Shown piece after piece: positions 1 through 7,571 of a stretch of 64,000 nucleotides of DNA (the stretch's first letter is position 1; each line of letters opens with the position of its first letter). This DNA is from Paenibacillus faecalis (GTDB lineage: Bacteria; Bacillota; Bacilli; Paenibacillales; Paenibacillaceae): positions 4,645,033 to 4,709,032 of the forward strand of contig NZ_LT985747.1 in NCBI RefSeq assembly GCF_900289175.1, in the 5' to 3' direction. The notes beneath the pieces were generated by a model. The model was given only the letters and a program-made list of their open reading frames with translations. It made no database searches and was not told where the DNA came from. A program made the position numbers and the translations under genes.

Positions 1-1
1 T

Positions 2-430
2 GGTAAAGATGTGCAATCAGCGATAGATTTTGTAAACCAGCACGGAGGCTGGAATGGCAGCTATCGCTTGAACCAATCCAAAGATAACGAGGATCGGACA
101 TTGGTGGAATTCCAGCAATATCACCGGGGTTTTCCACTGCTGAATACACCGGGCTTAAATTACGGGATGATGAGGCTGGAACTGCAAAACGGTATTGTGA
201 CCTCATATGAGCGTTCGTTGGTATATGTAAAAGCGGAGGAGCAGAAGAAGAAACTTGAAAATCTTCCTGCAGGTGATGAGCTGCGAGCGAAGCTGAACCA
301 GCTTCCTGATAATGAAAAAATAGTCGATCTTCAACCTGCGTACTTGCCATCTGTTACGGACACTGGACTGCGGTTGAAACCGGTTTGGTCGGTGCAGCTT
401 TCAAACGGAAGTATCAAGGTTCTGGAATGA
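2..430 (+). CDS. walH: WalH (YycH) C-terminal part, cut by window start
   Basis: The frame is open from the first complete codon, so the 5' part of the gene lies upstream; the GTG at 11 is not a credible start. WalH is a membrane-anchored extracellular protein that, with WalI, modulates the WalK sensor kinase controlling cell-wall metabolism in Bacillales. Only the last 143 residues or so are visible, with the mixed alpha/beta pattern of the distal YycH domain and no membrane segment. It is called mainly from order: walI starts 31 bases downstream, then walJ, htrA, yyzF and rlmH, the conserved walRK operon layout. The sequence itself is weakly conserved in this family, so synteny carries the call. 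Confidence 0.85.
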   Translation, partial: GKDVQSAIDFVNQHGGWNGSYRLNQSKDNEDRTLVEFQQYHRGFPLLNTPGLNYGMMRLELQNGIVTSYERSLVYVKAEEQKKKLENLPAGDELRAKLNQLPDNEKIVDLQPAYLPSVTDTGLRLKPVWSVQLSNGSIKVLE

Positions 431-461
431 AAATAGAATTAATGATAAGGGAGGAAAGTTT

Positions 462-1211
462 ATGGATTGGGGACGGGCCAAAAATGTGCTAATTTACGCG
501 TTTTTGCTGCTGAATCTGGTGCTGGCCTATCAGCTATGGGTCGACTATCAGGAGCAGGCAGGCTCCAGTCTGGACTTTACCTCCTTGTCTGAAAGTACGC
601 AGAGGGTTATGGAGGAGAACCGGATTCAGGTGCTGAGCCCGATTCCGTCAGAGACGCCGGAACTGCCGAAAATCACCTATACGTATCGTGTCGAAGATCA
701 GGGCAAGCCAATCAAATTGGACCGGCCCGTCGATACCAAGCTGGTCTATTCCGACCTGAAGGAGCTGCAGGTGGAACTGGCCGAATATATTCCGAACCTG
801 GACCAGTTCCGTCATGATCCGGAGTCGGATAAAGAAAATGCTTTTGTGTTCCGCCCGCTTATCTATGAAAAGTGGCCGTTGTTCAATGTCGAGTTGGAAC
901 TGTTTCATGAGAACCAAAAAATCGAGTATTATCGCAAGCCTGTGCTTGAAGTCCAGCCTACTACGGATACAGAGGAACAAAAGGTATTATCTGCGTCGAA
1001 GGCGCTTGAAACGATTATTGAACGGAATTTTATTCCGCCGAAAACGGCAGTAAAGGATATACAGCTCGGTTACTACGGCCAGATGTTTAATACAGATGTG
1101 GAGATGGCAGCACCGGCCTGGCGTTTTACGCTGGATAATGGAGAAATGATCTATGTCCAGGGGATTAGTGGAGATGTGTTCACACCCAAGTCGGACAAAG
1201 TAAAGGAGTAG
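462..1211 (+). CDS. walI: WalI (YycI), WalK-modulating membrane protein
   Basis: A 249-residue protein with one N-terminal membrane segment (about residues 8-25, NVLIYAFLLLNLVLAYQLWV) and an extracellular remainder, the YycI architecture. The first residues MDWGRAKN match the typical start of this family (M-D-W-x-x-A/T-K). It pairs with WalH to adjust WalK activity at the membrane. AGGGAGGAAAG lies a few bases before the ATG. It follows walH by 31 bases and walJ starts 7 bases after its stop, so it sits inside the operon. Confidence 0.93.
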   Translation: MDWGRAKNVLIYAFLLLNLVLAYQLWVDYQEQAGSSLDFTSLSESTQRVMEENRIQVLSPIPSETPELPKITYTYRVEDQGKPIKLDRPVDTKLVYSDLKELQVELAEYIPNLDQFRHDPESDKENAFVFRPLIYEKWPLFNVELELFHENQKIEYYRKPVLEVQPTTDTEEQKVLSASKALETIIERNFIPPKTAVKDIQLGYYGQMFNTDVEMAAPAWRFTLDNGEMIYVQGISGDVFTPKSDKVKE

Positions 1212-1218
1212 CAGACGG

Positions 1219-2022
1219 ATGGGGATATCTTTTAGCGTGTTGTCGAGCGGCTCAACGGGCAACGCAACGGTTGTTCGTAATGAGAATACGACACTATTGA
1301 TTGATGCCGGGCTGAGTGCACGGCGGATTGATGAGTTGCTCAAAGAACTGGATATGTCAGGAGAAGACATTGACGGGATTTTGGTTACACACGAGCATTC
1401 CGATCATATTAAAGGTCTTGGTGCGGTAGCACGCAAGTATGATTTGCCGATTTATGCTAATGAGAAAACATGGGAAGCGATGAACAAGTCGGTTGGGAAG
1501 ATTGCAGAGGAGAACCGGATCGTACTGGACAGCCATGAGGTGATGGATTTCGGTACGCTGCGCGTAGAGCCCTTTGAAATCTCTCACGATGCGGCAGAAC
1601 CCGTAGGTTATTGCTTTTATGACGGTGATGAGAAGCTGGGCATAGCGACAGATTTAGGTTATGTCAGCGACAAGGTGAAAAAAGCGATTGAGGGCTCGGA
1701 TGTGCTGGTCCTTGAGGCCAATCATGACATTGAGATGCTCCGTATGGGGCGATATCCATGGAACACCAAGCGCCGGATACTCGGTGACAAGGGACACTTG
1801 TCCAACGTGTCGGCAGGAGATGCGTTGAGCGAGCTGCTGACAGGTGATACCAAGCGAGCATACCTGGCTCACCTTAGCCGGGATCACAACATGATGGACT
1901 TGGCTAAAATGACGGTGCGCGACACGATGGAAGATAACGGATGTTTTTTTAAGGAAAGCGAATTTAAATTGTGCGATACGTATTACGACCGCTCAACCCC
2001 ATGGGACTGGCTTAAAGATTAG
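1219..2022 (+). CDS. walJ: WalJ (YycJ), metallo-beta-lactamase fold nuclease-like protein
   Basis: A 267-residue metallo-beta-lactamase-fold hydrolase. The N-terminal SVLSSGSTGNATVV strand, the HEHSDHIKG metal-binding motif (about residues 58-66), the later SHDA and EANHD motifs and the AHLSRDHN segment near the C-terminus are typical of YycJ/WalJ. The family belongs to the wal operon and has been linked to DNA repair and coordination of cell division with replication; the substrate here is inferred. It follows walI by 7 bases with no terminator between them. Length is normal and the metal ligands look intact. Confidence 0.93.
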   Translation: MGISFSVLSSGSTGNATVVRNENTTLLIDAGLSARRIDELLKELDMSGEDIDGILVTHEHSDHIKGLGAVARKYDLPIYANEKTWEAMNKSVGKIAEENRIVLDSHEVMDFGTLRVEPFEISHDAAEPVGYCFYDGDEKLGIATDLGYVSDKVKKAIEGSDVLVLEANHDIEMLRMGRYPWNTKRRILGDKGHLSNVSAGDALSELLTGDTKRAYLAHLSRDHNMMDLAKMTVRDTMEDNGCFFKESEFKLCDTYYDRSTPWDWLKD

Positions 2023-2105
2023 GCCGTAATATTCTATGGCCGGCTTGGCGGTCATTATTTTTTCAATCCCGTTCAAACTTAACATGGTCTAGAAACGTTA
2101 TAGAT

Positions 2106-2321
2106 TTATACATTCGGATATGAAGGATGAGACATGAACTGATCTAGTTCCTTGGCTTTGTGCTCCACCTCTTCACGAGTGAGGATGCCTTTGTCGATTA
2201 GCAGTTCGATGATCGTACTCAAGGCGAGGGTATTTCGATAATTTTCGTCTTTTAAATCCCCAAGTTTTGCAACCATATGCACGATATCCATCGCTGTACC
2301 TGAACTGTAACGTTCCATCAT
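2106..2321 (-). CDS. Small conserved-looking hypothetical protein, 71 residues
   Basis: Unrecognised. It reads opposite to the wal operon, from an ATG preceded by AAAAGGAGGAATCC, a near-perfect ribosome site, which is the main reason to accept it; a second ATG follows at once. The product is soluble, charged and helical, with no membrane segment. Its second half (IIELLIDKGILTREEVEHKAKEL) looks like the short helix-turn-helix pair of SHOCT-like domains, in which 'L..kGiiT.EEFe.KK..L' recurs. That resemblance is an inference; an oligomerisation or scaffolding role is possible but not shown. Confidence 0.6.
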   Translation of the reverse strand: MMERYSSGTAMDIVHMVAKLGDLKDENYRNTLALSTIIELLIDKGILTREEVEHKAKELDQFMSHPSYPNV

Positions 2322-2379
2322 GGATTCCTCCTTTTTTATGATGATGCGCTAAGGGCGTAAACCCCGTATTAAGGGTCAT

Positions 2380-3017
2380 GTTTCAGCACTTTTATTAACT
2401 GAATTTGCCGTTTATTTTTGTTTGGAAAAGGTAAACCGGCCCCCGTCATTATGGTACAATGAATGAACCAAGAGGCAGATCATTGTATAGATGCAGGTCT
2501 GAATCTATGAATCTGGCAATACCTTATGTCTGTCATAGAGGCTTGTTTCTATTGTAGTCTTCATTGTGGAAAAACATTCTTGTTTTTCGTAAATTTTTTC
2601 AATAGATCAGGAGAATTGAAACCTAGGCGGTTCCTGGTCCGTATGAAGTGCTTATATTGTTCATTATGGTGGTATAAAGAGATAAAGGCTTTGTAAAAAT
2701 CTAGGAAAATATAAATTCTGAATAATTGGATACATACTTTCTTAGGAGGGGTTAATCGTTTTTAACGATGAACTTGAGTAATAATACGTTGAACTCGCTG
2801 TTTCAGTGCAACTTTTTTGTTCGTATTTGTGTTTAGTAATTACCAGGATGTTTACCAATGAATACTCGGCTATAGCCTTGAGCTGACGCCGGAACCTTAG
2901 AGTTATAAACGGGTCCTGTTGGCGAGGGTTGTTATATCGGCAAGATGATCAATCGGAAGTAGACAGGGATTTTAGAGCGGTGTCTTGACGAATAACGACA
3001 AAGGGGAGGGATCGTTT
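2380..3017. other. Long intergenic region upstream of htrA
   Basis: About 640 bases with no convincing protein gene. It must carry the promoter of the minus-strand small gene and that of htrA, but no strong consensus -35/-10 pair could be picked with confidence. It contains one short frame (2768-2836, 22 codons) behind AGGAGGGG and a weak inverted pair CGCC...GGCG near 2888-2925. Nothing else was identified. Confidence 0.4.
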
Positions 3018-4367
3018 ATGGGATTGTTTGATGATGATTTTTATTCAACGAGAATATCCAGGCGCAGTAAAAAGATGCGTGAGAGTCGTCCGGAGCGGAC
3101 TAAATGGCGTTCCACCCGTCGTCGTAAAAGTTTGTCTACGTTTCAGATTTCAGCGATCAGTTCGGTGTGCAGTGCACTCATTGCCGTACTATTATTTAGT
3201 CTTTTGACGGGTCATCCATCTACTTCGTTGAAAATAGCAACAACAAACGGACATCCGGTGGCACAGACCGAGGGCGATCCGTATGAACGGTTGGTGAATG
3301 CGGCAGCGAAGGTTCGCCCCGCGGTGGTCAGCATTGTGACTCATCAGGAATCGGAGCCAGAGCTTATGCCGGAAGGTGAGCTTGAGGAAGGCGATATTCC
3401 GCTGGAAGAGCAGCCGGAGGATTTTGATTTTTTTGATGAAGATTTTGACTTTGATTTTGGTGATGATTTCGGCGGAGCACAGGATGAATCGAAGCTGGGA
3501 TCTGGTGTAATATTCGAGAAAATTGAAGATAAGGCTTATGTAGTGACGAACAATCACGTCATTGAAGGTGCGGATTCGCTTGAAGTAGTAACCGTGAACG
3601 GGGATACCAAGGAAGCGACGCTTGTCGGAACAGATCGTATCAGTGATCTTGCGGTGTTGGCCATTGATAACAAAGGTGTAGGCGAAGTAGCTGAGTTTGG
3701 GGATTCCTCCAAGCTGCGCTTAGGTGAGACCGTTATTGCGATCGGCAATCCGCTAGGACTTGGCGATACGCTGACATCGGGAATTATCAGTTATACCAAT
3801 CGGGTAATTCCGGTATCGATCAATCAGGACGGCATATTCGATTGGGAGGCCGAGGTGATTCAGACGGATGCTGCGATCAATGAAGGCAACAGCGGCGGTG
3901 CTCTTGTGGATCTGAACGGTAAAGTGATCGGCATTAACACGATGAAGATTTCGGATATGGGAGTAGAGGGGCTTGGCTTTGCTATTCCTACGAATGAGGC
4001 AACCAAGATTGTGAAGGAGCTTATGCTAAAAGGCAAGGTCTCTCGCCCTTATCTTGGCGTATATACGATTGATCTAAGCAACCCGTTTGCTCCGCTTAGC
4101 CAGCAGGAGAGGAAGGATCTGAAGCTGCCGAAGCACGTAACCGAAGGTGTTATTGTACTGGATGCCTTGGGACCGGCGGAGAAAGCGGGCTTGAAGCTGA
4201 ACGATGTGATTACAAAGTTTGACGGCAAGCCGATTCATTCGACGCTGGAGCTGCGGAAGCATCTCTATAACGAGACGAAGATCGGTGATGATCTGAAGGT
4301 TACCTTTTACCGTGATGGGAAGGAAGAGACTTTGAAGGCGAAGCTAGAAGAGAAGCCGGAGGAATAA
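3018..4367 (+). CDS. htrA: HtrA/DegP-family membrane serine protease
   Basis: A trypsin-like quality-control protease of the cell surface, 449 residues from the ATG at 3018, which has GGGGAGGGA 7 bases upstream; an in-frame TTG at 2985 would add 11 residues and is less likely. Order: basic cytoplasmic N-terminus, one membrane segment (about residues 46-65), an unusual Asp/Phe-rich linker (about 137-156), the protease domain with catalytic His in NNHVIEG, Asp in DLAVLAI and Ser in GNSGGAL, then a PDZ domain (about 340-440) ending the protein. HtrA proteins degrade or refold misfolded exported proteins. It is the htrC/yyxA position in Bacillus. A strong terminator follows. Confidence 0.93.
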   Translation: MGLFDDDFYSTRISRRSKKMRESRPERTKWRSTRRRKSLSTFQISAISSVCSALIAVLLFSLLTGHPSTSLKIATTNGHPVAQTEGDPYERLVNAAAKVRPAVVSIVTHQESEPELMPEGELEEGDIPLEEQPEDFDFFDEDFDFDFGDDFGGAQDESKLGSGVIFEKIEDKAYVVTNNHVIEGADSLEVVTVNGDTKEATLVGTDRISDLAVLAIDNKGVGEVAEFGDSSKLRLGETVIAIGNPLGLGDTLTSGIISYTNRVIPVSINQDGIFDWEAEVIQTDAAINEGNSGGALVDLNGKVIGINTMKISDMGVEGLGFAIPTNEATKIVKELMLKGKVSRPYLGVYTIDLSNPFAPLSQQERKDLKLPKHVTEGVIVLDALGPAEKAGLKLNDVITKFDGKPIHSTLELRKHLYNETKIGDDLKVTFYRDGKEETLKAKLEEKPEE

Positions 4368-4396
4368 AGAAAAGGGCGCGGGATGCGCCCTTTTGC
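4368..4396 (+). terminator. Rho-independent terminator of htrA
   Basis: The stem AAAGGGCGC / GCGCCCTTT around a short GGGAT loop, followed by a T-containing stretch, begins right after the htrA stop codon. Confidence 0.85.
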
Positions 4397-4564
4397 TGTT
4401 TTGGATGTGGTGGTGAGTATAATTTTTACAAAATGGCATATGTCGACATGTGGCTGATAAAAATATTTATTTTTTCGACATAGTGTGGTAGAACAGAATA
4501 GTGGCCATCATTTTATCAAAGAATATGGTGCAGCAGATGCGAAAGACAGAAAGGATGCTTATGA

Positions 4565-4732
4565 ATGTACGTCGTATGCAAGGAACATGTAGAACTGGCG
4601 ATCGATGATTTCGTGGATGAATACGAGGAAGCTCCAGACATTGTCGATCTGAAGGAGACGAAGTTTTCGGATTGGGACCCGCCAGTGAAGTGCGCGGAGT
4701 GCGAGAAGCATTCGGAATACTTGATTGTATAA
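4565..4732 (+). CDS. yyzF: YyzF-family CxxH/CxxC small protein
   Basis: A 55-residue protein with the spaced cysteine/histidine pattern of the YyzF family: CKEH near the N-terminus and CAECEKH near the C-terminus, probably one zinc site. It starts MYVVCKEHVELAIDDFVDEY and ends HSEYLIV. AGAAAGGA lies about 10 bases before the ATG. Its place between htrA and rlmH is the same as in Bacillus subtilis, which supports the call. Function is unknown in the family; the metal site is inferred from the residue pattern. Confidence 0.88.
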   Translation: MYVVCKEHVELAIDDFVDEYEEAPDIVDLKETKFSDWDPPVKCAECEKHSEYLIV

Positions 4733-4794
4733 CTATATTTGACGATGAAATAGATGCGATTTAGCGAAGAGCGTGCTGGGTTCACGCTTTGGAG

Positions 4795-4846
4795 AAGGGG
4801 CATTCCCGAAGGTCTGAAGAGACTGGATGGGAGAGCCCCTTTTTTG
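4795..4846 (+). terminator. Terminator downstream of yyzF
   Basis: GGGGC (4797-4801) pairs with GCCCC (4835-4839), extended by inner ATTCCC/GGGAGA pairing, followed by six T residues. Confidence 0.7.
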
Positions 4847-5071
4847 AATATAGGAAAGAATGGATTCGGTGCGTTCATAACGCCCGCTGGGAGCTGCGCG
4901 CGTTGTCGTATCGCGCTAACGTGACGGTGGTCTACTATATGGCGGTATATGCTTGATTGTTCTGAGGATCATTAAATAGGGCAGGGATGGGCAAGGTGTT
5001 CCCATGGGTGATCGGTGTTACAATATTGGAATGAACGTCAAAACAGCAGAGTGTAAGGAGCGATAGCGCTT

Positions 5072-5551
5072 ATGAATATACAGATTGTATGTGTTGGTAA
5101 ATTGAAAGAGAAGTACTTGGTGCAGGGCATTGCGGAGTACAGCAAGCGCCTTGCTCCATATGTGCGCCTTTCTGTGCATGAGGTGCCAGACGAGAAAGCA
5201 CCGGAGAATATGAGTGAGGCGGAAGTAAGGCAGGTGCAGGAGCGGGAGGGGGCGGGCATCCTCGGCCATATTAAGCAGGATGCGCATGTCATCGCGCTCG
5301 CTATTGGCGGCCAGCTGTGGTCCAGCGAGGACCTGGCTGCGCATATCGACAAGCTTGGCACGTATGGGACAAGCACCGTCGCTTTTGTCATCGGCGGCTC
5401 GAACGGCCTGTCCGATGAGGTGCTGAGGCGCGCCCAGACGAAGCTCAGCTTCGGGCGCATGACCCTGCCGCACCAGCTGATGCGGCTGGTGCTGGTGGAG
5501 CAGATTTATCGGGCGGTGAAGATAAATCGGGGGGAGCCGTATCATAAGTAG
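5072..5551 (+). CDS. rlmH: RlmH, 23S rRNA (pseudouridine1915-N3)-methyltransferase
   Basis: A 159-residue SPOUT-fold methyltransferase that methylates pseudouridine 1915 of 23S rRNA (helix 69). Visible family marks: start MNIQIVCVGKLKEKYL, the SAM-binding glycine loop FVIGGSNGLSDEV (about 109-121), the FGRMTLPHQLMR segment and C-terminus EQIYRAVKINRGEPYHK. GTAAGGAGCG precedes the ATG. Its last 18 bases are the attachment core of SCC-type elements (staphylococcal orfX is the same gene), and here they are followed by foreign-looking DNA and by three further copies of the same core. The reading frame is kept intact by the insertions. Confidence 0.97.
   Translation: MNIQIVCVGKLKEKYLVQGIAEYSKRLAPYVRLSVHEVPDEKAPENMSEAEVRQVQEREGAGILGHIKQDAHVIALAIGGQLWSSEDLAAHIDKLGTYGTSTVAFVIGGSNGLSDEVLRRAQTKLSFGRMTLPHQLMRLVLVEQIYRAVKINRGEPYHK
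5534..5551 (+). other. SCC-type attachment core 1, inside the rlmH 3' end
   Basis: GAGCCGTATCATAAGTAG encodes the final E-P-Y-H-K-stop of RlmH. In staphylococci the equivalent bases of orfX are the integration site of SCC elements. The same 18 bases, extended to 20 with a following GG, recur at 12836-12855, and related copies lie at 17205 and 22808. Confidence 0.85.
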
Positions 5552-5627
5552 GGCGAAATAGAAAGGGCCTCCATCAAGTCCCCGTAGCTCTTTCTGTTAA
5601 GTTGTTCATATAATCCAAGGTGGATGG

Positions 5628-6314
5628 ATGAATCGGAGCAATGAATTCAGAGTAGCTTGCCACTCGTCTTATAAGCTCTGCCGTGTCGCTTTGAAGCGAT
5701 TCGATTGTAAAATCAAAGTGCAGGATAATTCGCTCTATGTGGCGGCTTTCCCTTCTGGATAGCTTGTTCTTGGATATGTGATGGGTGCGGCCATTTCTGT
5801 AGGGATATCCGGCCTATTATCTTATTTGCAATACAAAAATGGGAAAATCACATTCGAGGAAATGAAAAGAAGAATTGCCAAAGACGGAGTAAAAGAGCGA
5901 TTACAGGCGGAGCAACTGGCAGGCCTATCGTTATTCATTCCCGGTGGCGTCATCGGCTTCGGAGTCGGTTTTGTAGTCGGCACATCGCTTCGCCGTCTGC
6001 TGGATGAAGAATACGGTGATGGCATGTTCGGAGAGGTTTTGAGTACAACGAAAGCTGTTCATGCTAATGTTCAGTTGCTGGCGAACGGCACCGTTTATGT
6101 AGCTCAAATTACCGAGATGAATGGACGAGCACTAGCACGAGCTGTCTCTACTGTTGATGATATGAGTGCTGACTGATTGCAGGCTGATGCGATCTACAAC
6201 AAAGTGGAGCGGGTTAACAACAACAACGGTTTGCGGATTGATTATAGCCAGTCCGCTGAAGATATTTTATCTCATTTAGATATTCTGCAAAGCCGTATGA
6301 AAGGTGGCCGTTAA
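5628..6314 (+). pseudogene. Gene of unknown function interrupted by two in-frame stops
   Basis: One reading frame runs from an ATG at 5628 (AAGGTGG 4 bases upstream) to a stop at 6314, but contains TAG at 5760-5762 and TGA at 6174-6176. Removing the two stops gives a continuous protein of about 226 residues: a short soluble N-terminus (MNRSNEFRVACHSSYKLCRV), a hydrophobic stretch after the first stop (GAAISVGISGLLSYL), a charged helix, a Gly-rich membrane-like stretch (LFIPGGVIGFGVGFVVG) and a helical C-terminus ending SRMKGGR. The middle part could be read alone from the GTG/ATG at 5778/5781. Decay by nonsense mutation is the simplest reading. Family not recognised. Confidence 0.6.
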
Positions 6315-6486
6315 ACAGATGGCGATAAGTGGACAACAAATCATGAAATGGCCTGATCAGCGACAAGTGGCTGAGTCAGTGAAGGGAAATCCAAAGCTGG
6401 TTGATCAGACACAGGTAAAGGATATTGTGCAACAATCGCTTAACCAACTTTCGTCCATTGAGCATCGACTTGACCGGCTGTTGTAG
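6304..6486 (+). CDS. Small hypothetical protein, 60 residues
   Basis: Unrecognised. It begins with a GTG at 6304 overlapping the end of the preceding broken gene by 11 bases, or with an ATG at 6319; translational coupling with the upstream frame is likely. The product is hydrophilic, Gln-rich and helical, ending in a predicted amphipathic helix (VKDIVQQSLNQLSSIEHRLDRLL), with no membrane segment. The next small gene starts 5 bases after its stop, so the three frames look like one operon. Its reality rests on that arrangement only. Confidence 0.4.
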   Translation: MAVKQMAISGQQIMKWPDQRQVAESVKGNPKLVDQTQVKDIVQQSLNQLSSIEHRLDRLL

Positions 6487-6491
6487 GGCGA

Positions 6492-6800
6492 GTGATTGGA
6501 TCGATTACCGGCTCCACGAACCGAGAACTGATTACGCTCATGAGGGACTTAATGCAGGCTCAGCAGACGACCATCAAGCTTGTACTGACTTTAGCTGTGT
6601 ATCACGCTCAGAATATTGCGGTTATGGATGAAATTCAAGATGAGCTGGATAAAGCCAAAGGTGTACATTCACGAACAGCATCGCACATTGAGTTTCTGTA
6701 TGAACAAGTGCAGATGATTCGCGATACGCGGCGTATACGGAAGAAACCTGTGGCAGGGAGGTTGGGTATCTGGATTGCATCGCTTCATCGATATCTATAG
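6492..6800 (+). CDS. Small hypothetical helical protein, 102 residues
   Basis: Unrecognised. GTG start at 6492, 5 bases after the previous stop. The protein is almost wholly helical: MIGSITGSTNRELITLMRDL, a mildly hydrophobic helix (TIKLVLTLAVYHAQNIAVM), then a charged coiled-coil-like stretch (EIQDELDKAKGVHSRTASHI) and a basic tail (RDTRRIRKKPVAGR). It could partner the neighbouring small proteins. A 290-base gap with no gene follows before the RlmH-like gene on the other strand. Confidence 0.4.
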   Translation: MIGSITGSTNRELITLMRDLMQAQQTTIKLVLTLAVYHAQNIAVMDEIQDELDKAKGVHSRTASHIEFLYEQVQMIRDTRRIRKKPVAGRLGIWIASLHRYL

Positions 6801-7091
6801 TGGTATTCTTTCTAATCAAATAGATTGTTAATTGATTGCTGAATCCTAAGATTCAGCTTATTTGTTACGTTACAGTTTCGAGGAAACAGCGATATATGAA
6901 GTAAGAAAAGTTATATTTTAGTAATGTACTCAACTTAATTTACGAATCCATGCGTCAAATATGAATTGAGTGAGAAGTACCGCGGCACATCGAGGAAATA
7001 TGGTAAACTTAACGAATTGACTCCCAATAGACGTTACAAAAGACCAATGAACTTAATATATAGATGGAAAGCTGACCGAGTAGCTCATATT

Positions 7092-7493
7092 CTATTTGTG
7101 GTAAGGATGATTATGGATAATACGGAACGCTCGATAAAGCTGTTCAATCAATATGGTTGTTTTAAGTCCAATGTCCATTTCCATTTGACTTAGTGTTATT
7201 GTTTCATCATAGATTGTGCTGTCTGAACCAATAATAAAAGATAGATCGGATGTTCCAGTTACACCTAGCTGGTTTAGTTTCAATGCTAGTTTTTCGGAAG
7301 GAGATGTCTTACCGGTGTTATTTATTAGTATTTTATAACTGTTATTTTTTATTTTATTCTCGAGCATGTTTGCCCTTTTTAAAGGAAAAAAATTAATTGT
7401 ACAATATCTACCTAATCGCTTTTGATATTCTTTAATGGCTTCAATATAAAACGTTTCGATTCGTTCACTAATAGTGTATATTGTTATTCTCAT
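7092..7493 (-). CDS. Divergent RlmH-like protein carried inside the cassette
   Basis: A second RlmH-family protein, 133 residues against 159 for the resident copy, on the opposite strand. It keeps the overall pattern (start MRITIYTISERIETFYIEAI; EYQKRL; FIIGSD; ILIEQLYRAFRII; end HNHPYHK). The glycine loop is GSDS instead of GGSNG, and the segment matching MTLPHQLMR reads IGLKTTILI, so the conserved His-Gln pair is lost. It has GGAG 5 bases before the ATG and lies 78 bases after the nuclease gene of the defence locus. It may be a diverged methyltransferase or a decoy that restores an attachment sequence. Catalytic activity is doubtful. Confidence 0.75.
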   Translation of the reverse strand: MRITIYTISERIETFYIEAIKEYQKRLGRYCTINFFPLKRANMLENKIKNNSYKILINNTGKTSPSEKLALKLNQLGVTGTSDLSFIIGSDSTIYDETITLSQMEMDIGLKTTILIEQLYRAFRIIHNHPYHK

Positions 7494-7571
7494 ACTAACT
7501 CCGTTTTATTTAGGTAATAAATTTAAAGTAGGAACGACCGGATAGATAGAGCCGATTATTCCTACTTATGT

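Noticed and set aside
4765..4944. Open frame ending WELRALSYRANVTVVYYMAVYA after yyzF
   Set aside because: No usable start codon or ribosome site, and it reads through the yyzF terminator stem. Protein-like ending is noted but not enough.
6966..7193. 75-residue frame on the plus strand
   Set aside because: It overlaps the 3' end of the RlmH-like gene on the other strand and has no ribosome site or family resemblance.
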